Below the pieces are notes generated by a model, which was not told where the DNA came from, made no database searches, and saw only the letters and a list, made by a program, of their open reading frames with translations. A stretch of 64,000 nucleotides of DNA, taken from the NCBI GenBank assembly GCA_963169105.1, contig CAUJGU010000330.1, forward strand, positions 1-64,000. Direction: 5' to 3'. Numbering within the stretch: the first letter of the stretch is position 1; each line of letters opens with the position of its first letter. Position numbers and translations under genes: made by a program. This DNA comes from Ceriagrion tenellum. Its lineage: Eukaryota > Arthropoda > Insecta > Odonata > Coenagrionidae. Positions 47,430 to 59,732 of the stretch are shown piece after piece.

Positions 47430-50400
47430 AAGACTCATTAAATTATAGAAAGAAGTACTGGAGGGACTGAGGGATGCCGATTGGTCTCAGTTCTCAATGA
47501 AAGGAAATATCCAACCGCACATCCTCGTGGTGTAGGATGGGCAACGCTTCATTCGGCTAATGCGACTCTGGAGACCGAATAATCACCTGTATAAGTGGTT
47601 GTCCTCTACCAAGTGCCTACGGTCTTCTAGGAGGGCTGATGATCGGGTAGGACCTTTGGAGGGGGAACCTCCCCTAAAAAGCGGATGAGCCAGTATTGGG
47701 CAACGATAGGAAAAAGGCAGCCTAAGAAACTACTCCATTAAAGACCCTTATGGGTATCTTTGGATTAGCAGCCATGATGACTACGTATGTAAAGGAAGGA
47801 AAGATTGCTGATCATGGAATTCGGAAGCCAAGATCTTCCAGGATTAAGAGTCTCGAGGCTTCTCCGGACGTTATCCAACGACACCCTCACATAAAAGGAA
47901 ATGGATGTAAAATTGGAACATGGAATATTAATACACTACTAAAACCTGAAAAACTAGAAGAGGTAAAACACTGTATGGCCAATTATAAACTAAATATTTT
48001 TGGACTATGTGAAACAAGATGGCTAGCGATGGTGATTTCAGATCAGAATACTTCAGAGTTATCCAAAGTGGAAGTGATAGATCAGGAAAAAATGGTGTAG
48101 CCATTTTACTTAGAGGTAAATGGTCACACAATATTTTGAACACGTATCATGTAAGTGACAGAATACTCGTGATCAAATTAAAAGCAGTTCCAACTAACAT
48201 TGTAATAATACAGGTATACTTTCCAACGACATAAGAGTAGAGATGATGAAATAGAAGAAAGATATGAGTGTATGGAAAACTTCCTCGAGATGGTTGAATA
48301 TAAAGAGAATGTTTTTCTTATGGGGGATTTTAATAAGTCAGTAGGAAGACAAGAAAACCAGAAACATGTTGGAAGATTTGGATTAGGAGACGTAAATCCG
48401 AGAGATAGTTAACTGTTGGGATTATGTTTACAACATGAGTTGGTAATAACTAACCCATGCTATGAGGTACACAAGAGGAGACGGTACACATGGAAAGCAC
48501 CTGGAAATAAAAAGAAATGCATGATAGATCACATAAAAGTAAAGCAAAGATTTAGAAACCAGATCAAATCTAGTCACTGCTACCCAGAAGCTAAGGCGGA
48601 TAGCGATCACATACTCGTGATAGCAAACTGTGATATTAAATTTAAGAGGCAAAAAATGGTTAATCATAATAAATGGTGTTTACATAAACTGAAAGATGTT
48701 TACACTCTACAGGAGTTTCGAGAAACAGCTGCCAAAGTAGTGAATGAAAATAATGGATGGGACGGTATCAAATCTGGCTTAATAACAGCTGCAGACAAGG
48801 TTCTAAAAGCAAGCAAACTGAAACTTAAAAAAATCTTGGATGACCCAAGAGATCTTGGAGCTCATTGAAGAAAGAAATACGTTACGGTCCAAAAATTATA
48901 ATAAATACAAGGCTGTCGAAAACAAGACAACAACAATGTGTAGGTCACAGAAAGACATATGGATGAACAAAACAAGCAGAGAAATCGAGAAACATTTAGT
49001 GGAGGGGAAACTTGACAAAGCCTACAGCAAAATAAAAACATTATAATGTAGACCGAAACTAAGAGCAACCTAGTGAAAGTCGAACATGGGAAACCAGTAT
49101 TTCGGTATAAGTAGGTGTGTGATAGATGGAAAGAATATATTGAAGACTTGTATCATGGTAAGGAAGTTAAAGAAATAGATGAGTATATTGAGCAGCAAAA
49201 TTCTATTAACGCTGATCGCAAAGGATCACCCATAACGAGAGCTGAGTTTAACAATGCTCTGAATAAAAAAAAGCAAAATAAACCCACCGGTGTAGATAAC
49301 ATTGCAGCAGAACTACTGCAAAATAGTTGTGATATTATTAAGAGTTAACTTTACATGATTGTATCCAATTGCTATGAGGAAGGAAAGGTACCACATAATT
49401 CCACAAAAAGGAGAACCATTACACTTGCCAAGTAAGGCATGGCAAAGAATTGCACGTGTTACCGAACAATAACGCTTCTGTCTCATGATTGGTTATAGTA
49501 AGAGAGAGGATAAAAAAGACAATTGATGCGACATTAGATAGTGATCAGTACGGCTTCAGACCAGGGAAAGGCAATCGAGAGGCAATTTTAGGTTTGCGAT
49601 AAATCCTAGAGAGGAGGCTAGAAATAAACAGGAAAAGTTATATAGCTTTCGTTGATTTGGATAAGGCTTTTGACCATGTTGACTGGAGACTGCTGTTCCA
49701 AGCAATGTACAAAAGAGGGTTGGATTGAGGAGACAAAATATTGATTTTATACCTCTACAAAAACCAAAGTACGGAAATAGAAATCAGTGGCACCTAAGAA
49801 GAAGGAAACATAAGAGGAGGTGTTAGACAAGGTTGTCCAATATCGCCTTACTTTTTTACCTTATACATAGAAGAAGCAATGTCTGAAATGAAAAGAAAGA
49901 CAAGAGGAATTAAAATAAATGGCAATCAAATTCATTGCATTCGATTTGCAGACGACATAGCTCTAGTAGCTGTCTCAGAGAAGGAATAAAGTCGCATGCT
50001 CAAGATTCTAAATAACATTTTATTAAAACTGAAACTTAAAATAAACACAAAAAAACATAAATCATGGTGTTAGAAAGAAAGAGAAAAGGTAACGAATATG
50101 CGTATAGACGGAGTGAGACAGGAGGAAGTGACAGAGTTCTGCTACTTGGGAAGCATATAAGAGAATCATAACAACTGCTCCTCTGAGGTCGAAAAAAGAA
50201 TACCGTTAGCCAAGAAAGTCTTTCATTTAAAGAAAAGTCTCCTATTAAATAACAGCATTAGTATTGAGACTAGGAAGAGATTCCTGGAAAGCTTTGTATG
50301 GAGTGTGCCAACATATGGATGCGAGATATGGACATTAAGGAAGAGTGAAATGACGAAACTTGAAGCTGCAGAAATGTGGTTTTGGAGGAAGATTACAAAA

Positions 50401-50720
50401 ACTAGGTGAACCGACAGGAAAACTAATGAGCAAGTACTAAATGAAGTCCATACAGAAAGAGAACTATTGGAAACAATTGAAACAAGAAAAGCAAAGCTCA
50501 GCGGACACTTACTTAGGCACGACAACTTAATACATAATATTATGGAAGGAAAAATTCTAGGCAAAAGACAGAGAGGACGACCGAGAACTTCGTACCTTAA
50601 AGTATTGGCGATGGAAATGAGATGCACCTCGTACAATGAAATGACGAGGAAGGCTGAAAAAAAGAGATTTGTCGGAAGTCGTGGCTGCAACAAGAAGGAT
50701 AACCTTTAGAGGAGAAAAAT
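47430..50720 (+). mobile_element. RTE-type LINE with endonuclease and reverse transcriptase (decayed)
   Basis: This is the most complete retrotransposon in the window. The 5' leader (47440-47750) is shared with 20840-21130. The endonuclease (about 47905-48650) shows GTWNINTLL, GLCETRW with the catalytic Glu, MGDFN, and SDHILV with the catalytic His. A linker at 49115-49348 holds RAEFNNALNKKK-NKPTGVDNI. The reverse transcriptase (about 49480-50000) shows YGFRPGKG, AFVDLDKAFDHVDW, GGVRQGCPISPYFF and the catalytic FADD near 49945. The C-terminus (50250-50700) has TYGCEIWTLRKSE, KLSGHLLRHDN and GKRQRGRPR. Many frames are joined only by shifts and there are several in-frame stops, so it is inactive. 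Domain order and motifs fit the RTE clade, whose endonuclease part is often mislabelled craniofacial development protein 2. Confidence 0.9.
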
Positions 50721-52589
50721 GACTCATGCACAGTGATAGGAAAACTGGATTTCCTCTGGTAACTGGTATAGGAACTGGAATAGGAAAATCGGTGACGCGA
50801 ATACGCAAATCGAGCGCAAGTATTAAAGAAAAATAAAACTAAGAGACCACTGCAGCAAATCTTATTCCACGTACAAAGAAATAGCGTACTTTTTAACACA
50901 AATCATTTCTTACTGATATGATTCTGATAGACGTGATTGAGCAATTCGTAAACGATCTGCTTCGTTGCTTGCTTGAGGTTCCTCTCTTGTTTGAGAAACT
51001 CGCATGCCGAAACTCATTTGTTGGAGCGATTCACAATTCACCTAGTGTAAAATGGTTTTAATAATTTAGAAACCTTAGCGGGCATGTGTGCAACAATCCA
51101 TCAAAGTTTTATCGTAATCTGATTAATGGTATTGGAACACACAGCAGTTGAACAAAAAATATTTTTATTAATAAGATAAGACCTGCGATGAACCGCTAAG
51201 ACACTTCAACCCAATGAAGCCATCTTCCGCGAAATATCATTATATGAAGTATAGTTCTTTGCATAAGTAAACCTGAAAAATTGAAATCTTAAAATAAAAT
51301 CCCCACGGAAGCCTTGTCTTTAATTTTATTCCAAGATCTTGTTGGGTTAACTTCATGAAAGTTTACTGGAACCAACCCTTATCCATTAATTACTACGGTG
51401 AATTCGTTGTGAAACCAGGTCTTGATACATTATACTTGATATATCATCACTGCTATCCCTGATTTCTACAAGATAAATAACCAAATGAATCAGATTTCAT
51501 TGCTATGGCGTGAGTAACTTTGAGTCCTTTAGATTTTTATACGTGTAGATGACACAATATAAGCATGAATTGGATCCTGATGCACTCAATTTCAAAATCA
51601 CCACATGTTTAGATGGATCTAAGTATGTAAATACTAGTCTGCGAGAAACTTATTGTCGTTATGCGGATTTTGCATAAGAGAGGAGTTAGGTTTCAGTCTC
51701 AGCTGCAGCAGATTTTTTCCGTGACCCCCTACCTCTTTCTAAGTTCTCCTTGAATTAATTGATCGCTTTTATTTAACTTCACTTGTGTGTCAGGGTCCTG
51801 TGTGTCAGGGTCTTGTGTGTCAGGATCAAATTTGGTAATCAATTTTTAACTACCTTTCTGACTAGCTAGAGATCTGACATTTCGTAAATAGTTTCATTTC
51901 TAGTGACAATATAATATTCAGTCATAAAAAAATCGAAAATACAATAAATATTAAATAAATACGATTTTTAAAAAATAGCTTTTTTGTCCTGTAGTGTTTG
52001 CAATATTGTAAACTTGTGTGGCAACCCGACAGAGTAAATATGCTACTGTGCATCCCTTCGAAGACACTTTTTTCAACCCCTAGAAATGAGTGTATTTGAT
52101 TAAATTTAGTGCATTTTTTTGATAACCGAAAGCGATTAAAAAAATATTTCTTCATATTTATTTTACAATATTACTTTTCAAAAGTTAATCTCACTTCGTT
52201 TTTAAGCAAGTAAGTTGTAAGTTGCAGAGAGAAAGGAAATGACTGAATAATGGAATGGAGAACTCTGGATCTTGAATATCTCCGCGTTGACCATTTAGGA
52301 TGAAGTTTCTATGTCACACTGTTGTGAATAAAAATTTACCAAAATCGTGGAGTGATGCAAATATTACTTTTTTTAATACGAGGTTTTTTATTAACTTTTA
52401 TGTTTTAGCTTACCAAAGGTGATTTAAAACTATGCCATTGAATACAATGGCATTCAGCATGACACCTACGATGCGAAGAGATTATGCTTGGAAGGGTAAA
52501 AAAAATAATCACTTACTTTATTTCCTTGATAAATGTTTTGCGGAATAGAACTTTAAGCGTGAATCACCGAAGTGAAACGGAACTTGGTC
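50721..52589. other. No gene recognised
   Basis: This stretch lies between the RTE copy and the 52.6 kb repeat. It is AT-rich with a minus-strand 77-codon frame (52155-51922) of Phe/Lys-rich sequence, unrecognised. Confidence 0.4.
51783..51827. repeat. Three tandem copies of a 15-bp unit
   Basis: The unit ttgtgtgtcagggtc occurs three times head to tail, with one or two base changes. Confidence 0.9.
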
Positions 52590-53345
52590 ATTAGTAATTG
52601 TTTCTTAATCGAACTTAAATGACCGTTTAAACCGTTTGGCTTAGAATGAAATAACGTTTCTTCCTAATTTCGCATATCCAGTAGGCGACGAGGTCAAATA
52701 GTGACCTAAGAAGGATTTTTTAAATGGACCGTGTCCTGTGCTCTTTTTAACTACAATTGACCAATAATGAATGGGCGAGTGGAAGCACGGTCGGGCCAGC
52801 TACCAACCTTACTGTGTAGATGTAAGAGACATTGATAAGAATTGGATTGGTGAAGCGCCATCATTGCAAGCGAATGTCATGTCATGGGCCGCAGATGAAG
52901 CATTCATTCTTTCTCCACGAACCGTGATCTGAGGTTCTATTTCTATCAGTATCATTCTCCATGACCTCCTCATAAATATTCCATCGGTCCAATAAAATGT
53001 CGCCATTTAGAACCAGAAACCTGGTATACTCCAAGATCATTAAGATAAGGAAAATGTCCGGATCATGACCAATTTGTCAACATGCGATTAGTAATTGGAA
53101 CGAAATAATATTTCTTCTGAAGTTCACATATCCAGCAGGTGATGGGAATGAAACCACAAGCAGTGGCCTGAGAAGGATTTTTTTAACTGGTTCGAGTCTT
53201 TTACTCATTTTATCTGTGATTAAGTGATAAAGAAACGGTGATTGGAATCGGGCCACCTATCTTCTTAACGGCGTAGATGTTAGAAACAACGGCCATACCA
53301 GTTGCACATCCTGATTAGCCGCAGATTATTAAGCTTTGGTGTCAT
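52590..53345. repeat. Diverged direct duplication, two units of about 260-320 bp
   Basis: 52590-52905 and 53075-53345 share cttggtca/gtcaacatg-ttagtaatt, ataacgtttcttc/ataatatttcttc, catatccag-aggcga/tgatg, gtg-cct-agaaggatttttt, tcgggcca, gtagatgt-aga and gccgcagat. There is no common reading frame. Confidence 0.65.
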
Positions 53346-53809
53346 AAAAATGCAGAACTTGCTTTTCATAACTCTTCTAAACATGGTGAAAATTTTGCAA
53401 ATAAAATGATATCAAAGTAAAAATCATATGCATAGGGAACTAAGTAGTGATAATTATTTCACGAATGTTTTTGACATTTAGCTTATGATTTAATGGCATT
53501 ATTTCGAATTCTTTCTCGAATAATGACTTTAGATTTTTTTAAATGTTTCTAAAGACCAGAGAATTCAAGGGGGAGTGGGGAAATATTTTTCATGAATTTA
53601 TAAAAAGGTTCGAAAATAGGAAGTCCCGATTTTTCGGTCCCTCCAACTTCGCATTATCGAGTTGCTACCGTATTGGTGGATTAATATTGTTGTGAAAATT
53701 TTATATGCTAGTTTAACTCTCATTTTATTCTAAAAATTTTCAACCTACACCAGCCAGACACTTTCATTCAAGTTTGGTGAGCAGAAATATTATTGTCCGT
53801 AAAATTGTC

Positions 53810-54010
53810 TCTCTTGCTCGGTGTAGATAAACCATCAGAATATGGGATCATATCACTGTTAGGTAAGTGAGTGGGAAGGTCATTCACAAAAAAGATAAAC
53901 AGAAGTGGACCTAGTGTAGATCCATGAGGTATTCCACAACTGTTTGCAACCGGTTCGGACTTATAGTAAGCCTTCGATTTATGTTGGAGATGCGCGTGGA
54001 AGAAGAGCGA
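53810..54010 (-). mobile_element. LINE reverse-transcriptase core fragment
   Basis: The minus strand reads SCGIPHGSTLGPLLFIFFVNDLP followed by MIPYSDG, the same as the GVPQGSvLGPlLFl-yiNDLP block and the catalytic YADD region of CR1/Jockey LINEs. Here the catalytic motif is altered to YSDG. Only about 60 residues are recognisable. Confidence 0.75.
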
Positions 54011-54647
54011 GATAATAGTCGAAACAATGTGAAACGGATCCAGATATTCGCAACCACTTTAATCCCCGCGATAAATCAGGGCGTTGATTTCAAAGTTTGT
54101 TTTTTGCCTTCATCCGGGAAAAAATAGATATTTCAGATGGGATGATCAGGTAAAAAAAACTCAAGCATATGCCCGAACGATTTATATTGTAAACATTAAT
54201 CAGAGAAACATTTTCCGACGACCCTTGTCAGAGTGGGCGTAACAGCGAATCGGACACAAATCAAAACAACACACACCAAATAATTTCTGTGCCGTTGCGA
54301 GTGTCTGCTTTGCTGTGTACCACTTGTTTATGGCTAGACAGGTATGACTTGTTCTTGAACGAGGCAATTTCATCAATTCTAATGGAATATAATTGAGAAT
54401 GAAGTATGTTTAGGCCAATTTAATCATACATTTCTACGTGTTCAAACTTCCCCGCGAGCCGCCACATGGGCAAAGGCATTGTAGTCATAGGAGCTGAATT
54501 CGTAGATCTTCGACCGGTGCTTGGACCGTGCCGGGCTGCTCTCAACCGTTCTGGGGTGCATTATTTCGCCCGGGCATCAAAACAAGTGGCTTATCGGATT
54601 TTTGAGCATTGTAAAAAGTTTTTAGGGTAGAGATATTTGCCAAAAAA
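54011..54647. other. No gene recognised
   Basis: A GC-richer patch at 54450-54590 (gcgagccgccacatgggc) has no open frame of interest. Confidence 0.4.
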
Positions 54648-55960
54648 TGTATTTTTCGACAAATATCTCCATAGGTAAGGAGATAAGGGGTTGAATTTTT
54701 AGTGTCGTTAGAAAAGTGAGATAATTTTCTTTAAAACGAGATTAAAGTAATTGATTTCTAAGTAAAGTCATTCACTTGGATTCGAAAGTATACACCTAAC
54801 AACAGCCTCAGAGTAAATCCGAGAAATTTTAACCTTCATTGCCGAAAAAACTTAAGAGACGCATTATTAAATGAATTTTCCTTCCATTCCAAAATTAATT
54901 CCAACACAGACTGTGACAGAACAGACAGACACAGAAAACTGAAATTTCAAAGAAAAACTCGCTTCTCCGTGGCTCCAGTGAACATTAAAAAGATAGCACA
55001 CAGAATCGTAGGAAACAACGAACCAGCATGTATCAAGCTAAATGCGATACACAATTCGTGATAGCAAATTTCCCTAGCGTGAAGAACAAACGTGCCAAAA
55101 TTGAGCAGACCAAAATTGAAAATTTGAAAACGCAGATAAAGTAATTTAAACAGAGAGTTAGTTTGCTGAGCATATTCACGATAGGAAAGTTTTTCCGACA
55201 GGATATAAAATCTAAAGACAAGATCGACTTGATTGGACTGGTGGCGGAGTATTGAAAGCAGATAAATCGTATTTGAATAGTACCACACACATATTATACG
55301 ACAATGAAATATTGAGCATTTGGGGTACAATGAAGCAACAAAACAAAAGAAATATCCACATTTGCTCATTTTAAAGGCCACCAGATTCAAACATCATGTA
55401 CAAACATTTTGTACAAGTGAGAAACTCCATTAACATCATTTACCTCGAAAGATATCAAAAGCTTGATAGTTATCGGTGGGGATTTAAACCTCCCGGCTAT
55501 AAATTGGAAAAGCAACAGCGTGGAACCAAGTTCGAGGAAGCGTGATATAAGCGAGACCTTATATAATATACTTTCACACAAGTCTCTTACTCAAATAGTA
55601 AGCGAACCAACGAGAGGTAATAAAATATTAGAACTTTTAGCTGTTAGTCGTCCTACAATGATTAAACATGTCGATATCCTCGCAGACATAAGTGATCATA
55701 AAGTAGTTTTTACGACTTTGAAAATGACAGTAAATTCCACTGTGAAACCCAAAAGTAAAGTCTGCTTTTGTCAATAATGTCTCTCTGTAGTGCATACACG
55801 TACCATTTCTCTTTTAATAGGGCTGTTGCATTTTTTGGCAAATATCTCCATAGGTAATGTGGTGAGGGGTTGAATTTTTGGTGTCATTCGAAAGGTGAGA
55901 TAATTTTCTTTAAAACGAAACCAAAGTCATTAATTTCTAAGTAAAATGATTTTACGCTCA
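54648..55960. repeat. Two direct repeats (about 130 bp) flanking a LINE piece
   Basis: 54648-54785 and 55828-55960 share aaatatctccataggtaa, gggttgaatttttagtgtc, gtgagataattttctttaaaacga and taatttctaagtaaa. They are 1.18 kb apart and enclose LINE endonuclease sequence. They could be a repeat into which LINE material inserted with duplication, or two copies of a LINE-internal or satellite unit. Confidence 0.7.
55040..55777 (+). mobile_element. LINE endonuclease fragment
   Basis: The frame at 55463-55777 begins IVIGGDLNLPAINW, the GDFN-type catalytic block of apurinic-type LINE endonucleases. It continues with LTQIVSEPTRGNKILELL and ends DILADISDHKVVF, containing the catalytic SDH. Degraded upstream sequence (to about 55040) may hold the N-terminal half. 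It is from a CR1/Jockey-like element and may belong with 56100-56425. Confidence 0.8.
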
Positions 55961-56099
55961 AACTACCTTAAGCCACCATATTTACTCATTCTAACCCAAA
56001 TTGTGCAAACGGGGCATTAGTGGAGTTAACGTAGTCCAAGTGGTCTTCTTCATACGAGCATAGTAAAGTACGAAGATCTTTTGAACGATTTTGAGTAGT
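55961..56099. other. Short spacer between LINE pieces
   Basis: No feature was recognised. It may be internally deleted LINE sequence. Confidence 0.3.
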
Positions 56100-56425
56100 T
56101 CTTTTGAACGACTTAGGGTGGGAGCCGCTAGAGACTGGGAAGCTACGCGCTAGGCTTATATTGCTTGAGCAAATGAAAGAGAATATCTTTCAAAGTGACA
56201 CGGAGAGCATCATATCAGAACCACATTATATTTCCAGGTACGACAGAAATGATAAATTTAGAGAGATATTTTGCCGAACGTATAAGTATGTTTTTCCCTC
56301 GAACAATTAAAGACTTAAATAAATGCAAGGCGGAACTTCGACTTTTTTTACGGCTGGTGTCCTAACACCCCCCACCACACGCCTTTTGAGGCTGCTTGCG
56401 GGGTAGTTTGTAGATGTAGATGAAG
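56100..56425 (+). mobile_element. LINE 3' end with gtagatgtagatg tail
   Basis: The frame at 56104-56310 encodes DLGWEPLETGKLRARLILLEQMKENIF, then PHYISRYDRNDKFREIFCRTYKY and FPSNN. This is a C-terminal block seen in one family of insect LINEs. It is followed by acggctggtgtcctaacacc and the tail tgtagatgtagatgaagt. The same tail in reverse orientation occurs at 10570-10862 and 58980-59280. Confidence 0.7.
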
Positions 56426-57679
56426 TAATTAAAGGCAATAAATATTATTTTAACTGATTAAATTTGATGTGGTTTTGGCTTATTTTGTTTTCTTCCTTAC
56501 GTTCCAGATGATCACTTGCGGTGAGGGTTTCATCTTGTGGACAAATGAAGGCCAGTCAGTCTGCAGAAGCTGACGTGAAGTGTCGGATGAGTTACCAATA
56601 CACGTGCTCTCAAGGGATAGCAGTTGGAGCTAGCATCCTGTAAAGGAAGAAATACCAATGGCAAATCCATTGAGAGACATCAAAAATCGGTTCAATGTAT
56701 CACGAAACTACTCAGAATTGAAGTGTTAACAGGGGAAAACTGTCATCAGAGTCTCGAGCAGGAAAACCCGTAATGCTTTAATAATTGTTTTTCTAAGGAG
56801 ACAATTTTGCTAAAAGGTGTTAACCAGATAACCCCATCATGTAAAGAAATCTAAGAAGGGAACACATAATTTTTACCATAATATGTTTGTAAATTTAATA
56901 ACTTCAATGGATAGAGTTAGTGTCATTGGTTTGATGTGAAGAAATTAATTTTCTTTGACAGATAAAATATGTAAACATGAATTGAAATAAATGCTATGGG
57001 CTATGATTTGGTAAATAAAAGCAGCAGTATTGTGTATTAAATGTCATTAACAATTTAACCCCTAAAATGCCTGTAGATAAAAGAGTATGAATCATCAATA
57101 TATTTTAATATTCCCTCCAACATGTTCTAAGTTATACCAGCCCCATGACACTCCCTAAGCTTTCCCAATAGAAGCCCATGTCCTCTTATTGAAGCTGTTC
57201 CCTTATTGATATATGTGCCTGGTTATGGGTTTCAGTTCAATTAATTAATTTAACAGGAATAATTGTACTCAATTCATTCACAGTTTTTATTTTCATAATT
57301 GGCGCCTCAGCAACATTTTAAGTACATAGAGTTGGAGCTAGCGTTCCTATTGGAAAACATTCGCACCGCATTAAAAAATTGTCTCACTAGTAATGCCACA
57401 TAGCGATGGTTATATAATCTACGTGATGCTGAGAAAATGCATATTCCAACATTCCTCAAATCGACGCTTCTTTTTCTGGGAGCCACCATGGGTCCGAGAG
57501 TGCAAGATTCAACAGGTTATCCCTTCGACAGATGTTAGTTTGCGTGTGTCGGGTGAGAAGAAAATGAATTTTTTGTTGTTTACGCTGATATTCCATGCAT
57601 TTATTTACTTGTATTATATCAGTGCAGTACTGTGCTCAATTCTTTCAACGTTACTTTTCGGAAATTGTAATTATTTGCG
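56426..57679. other. No gene recognised
   Basis: AT-rich. A frame opening at 57393 becomes hydrophobic (FLLFTLIFHAFIYLYYI) but shows no family features. Confidence 0.4.
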
Positions 57680-57930
57680 ATTAAAGCAATCATGCCGTGT
57701 ACGTATTTGGTACCAAGCTGCAATACGGGCTGAAGCCATGAATCAATGGGGTTTTTGCTGTTTAAAGTGCCGTCGAACATGGAACAGTATGGTGCCTGGC
57801 AACGGGCAATACCCCGACATGATTTTCTGCTGAAGGAGAGCCATCGGGTATGCGCGAAGTATTTTTTAGAAGAGGAAATTATGAGGAAAGTAAAGAAGGA
57901 GGGGCCATCGTCACAAGGACAGAAACGTGT
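57680..57930 (+). pseudogene. THAP-domain zinc finger fragment
   Basis: Between 57746 and 57955 a frame reads FKVPSNMEQYGAWQRAIPRHD, then LKESHRVCAKYFLEEEI. That is the AVPTF/FKFP-type core, the invariant W and the C-x-x-H-like end (RVC-KYF, with Tyr in place of the usual His) of a THAP DNA-binding domain. The N-terminal CxxC pair would lie in a different frame near 57690 (SCRV), implying a frameshift. THAP domains occur in P-element-type transposases and in host regulators. With no transposase body nearby I favour a transposon relic. Confidence 0.6.
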
Positions 57931-58689
57931 TTGCTGTGGTATGCAACATTTTTAAAGATTTTTGGGATTTGCTTGTGAATGTGAATATTATGAGTCCACA
58001 TTTTTCTTTTCATGCATTCAATTATTGTTTTATCTGTAATTAATGCTGGTTATGGGATAATATAAGCTTTGTGAATATTCTGCCACTGTTAATGGCAGTA
58101 TTTGATCAAAGTGGTCTCCGTGCAAAAATTGGTGTGTGCATATATATCCATATTCCCAGCTAGCACACCCGGATTCGTTTAGATAAAAAAATAAGTCATC
58201 CCTAAGGAAACAACGTTGACTGAAACTGTTGATGCAGCGTTGAGGTATTTTTAACATAAACCCGTTGAGCAGTGGTTGATCTACCCCTACTCTAATTCTA
58301 CCCTAATTGTATTAGGCTCAATTTCGTCATAATTCATGCAATGAGTGTAAAATGTATTGAGTTTTTCGTATATTCGGCTGAGCAGTGCAATTATTCATGG
58401 AAAATAAACGTATTTCAACCGCCAATATGCATTCAGTGGAGTGCGTTCAAGTGTTTTCCGTTCACGAACAGAATATTCGCCTACTGGTTTGTTATATGGT
58501 ACACATAATGCATTCTTTCATTAAAATACTTTAATACTTTTCACGGAGTAGTAAGATTTTTATTCATCATATCATATACAATCGCAAACCCATGATTACA
58601 ATACTATATATTTTCTCACACTTTGTAAAGGACATATTTGTTGAATGTGGGAAACTCTACCAAATAAAACTTTTAAATAGTATGGTTTA
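57931..58689. other. AT-rich spacer before the second duplication copy
   Basis: No gene was recognised. A 75-codon minus-strand frame at 58257-58030 is unrecognised. Confidence 0.4.
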
Positions 58690-58979
58690 CAAATGAGGTA
58701 AAATATTCTCAAATTATTTATAAAATAATATGAGAATTAATTACACCATAGGGTCCAATGTTACTTCATCCACATCAACAGCTGATGATGTAATAATTGT
58801 TTTTTTTCGGTCTATAGAAAACAATTATTTGTTTGAAAAAGTAGAAATATTGTAACCATGCATTGTACTTTATATCATATTGATCTCCTGGTTTAATGTG
58901 TTGATTAGTTTGAAAGGAAATTAACAAAAAACTACTTTTTACTTCCTGGGCCATTCATGTCCATATTATTAATTATCCG

Positions 58980-59280
58980 CTCCAACATTTCCCCTCTCCA
59001 TCCCTTTCCGTCCATTGCATCCTCTTCATCTGCACCTCCAACCATCTCCAAATCTATCTTCACTCTTTTTCACCATCTTTGTCGTGGTATTCCTTCTTGT
59101 TTTCCTTCCTTCCTCTTCAAACCTTCCCTCATTTTACACCCGTCCTTTTTTCTTTAAAAGTGTCCTTCCCATCTCATTCATTGGCATCTCACCTCACTTA
59201 TCTCTATCTACATACTATCCAGCGAGCCACCGCTTGGACGTGTGGCAGGAGGTTGCTAAGGCACCAGCCGTGTAAATATG
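58980..59280 (-). mobile_element. LINE 3' tail (copy 2 of 10570-10862)
   Basis: It matches the LINE tail in the first duplication copy base for base over most of its length, with the same orientation and end points, so both descend from one insertion. Confidence 0.6.
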
Positions 59281-59527
59281 TAAGGTTTTGGGAGGTTAAA
59301 TGGTAAAGTGTATTATGAGAGTGTATTGAACGGAGCTCAGTTTTTATAACATGGTCACTCATTAAGCGCTATAAAAAACCAGTGTTTATACTTATGTGTT
59401 GGGCAATCTATTTCAATTATGATATGATGTCTGCCTGACCTAAAGGTACAGTGGGGTGTCATGATAATATTTTTTATCGCACTGAAGCATAACAGTTTTG
59501 AAATTTATTCAAGCAACCTATGATTAG

Positions 59528-59719
59528 ATCGAAGGCTTTCCCGGCGTATGGTATCGAGGAAGTCAATGCGGGTTTTCCACCGGGTCAGGTTGTCCATGTC
59601 TGCCGACGTTTCGATGACCGAGTTGCTCATGCCCTGAAGACGATGAGCAACTCGGTCATCGAAACGTCGGCAGACATGGACAACCTGACCCGGTGGAAAA
59701 CCCGCATTGACCTCCTCGA
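59528..59719. mobile_element. Foldback element with 13-bp target-site duplication
   Basis: Two 77-base arms (59554-59630 and 59643-59719) are reverse complements with about one mismatch, separated by 12 bases. The whole 192-base insert is flanked by aacctatgattag on both sides (59515-59527 and 59720-59732). The matching site in duplication copy 1 (near 11120-11135) has no insert. The insertion is therefore real and younger than the duplication. Both arms carry the same open peptide (SVIETSADMDNLTRWKTRID and its mirror), so they probably derive from the coding end of a larger element. Confidence 0.9.
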
Positions 59720-59732
59720 AACCTATGATTAG

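Larger units (their letters stand above)
45607..53670. mobile_element. Candidate pogo/Tigger-like element bounded by matching ends
   Basis: The left end reads CAGTAGCAGCTCGATAGTAC (45607) and the reverse complement of the right end reads CGGTAGCAACTCGATAATGC (53670). About 20 of the first 25 bases agree, and TA lies immediately outside both (45605-45606, 53671-53672). Pogo/Tigger transposons have CAGT-(a/g)-ctcgataata-type termini and duplicate TA. The 8 kb span is far longer than a typical 2-3 kb Tigger. It contains an RTE LINE (47430-50720) and internal duplications, so nested insertions would be required. No Tigger transposase was recognised. The ends may also be two independent relics. 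Confidence 0.45.

Noticed and set aside
54947..55390. Minus-strand 147-codon frame rich in Phe, Leu and Cys
   Set aside because: It is antisense to degraded LINE sequence on the plus strand and has no homology I recognise.
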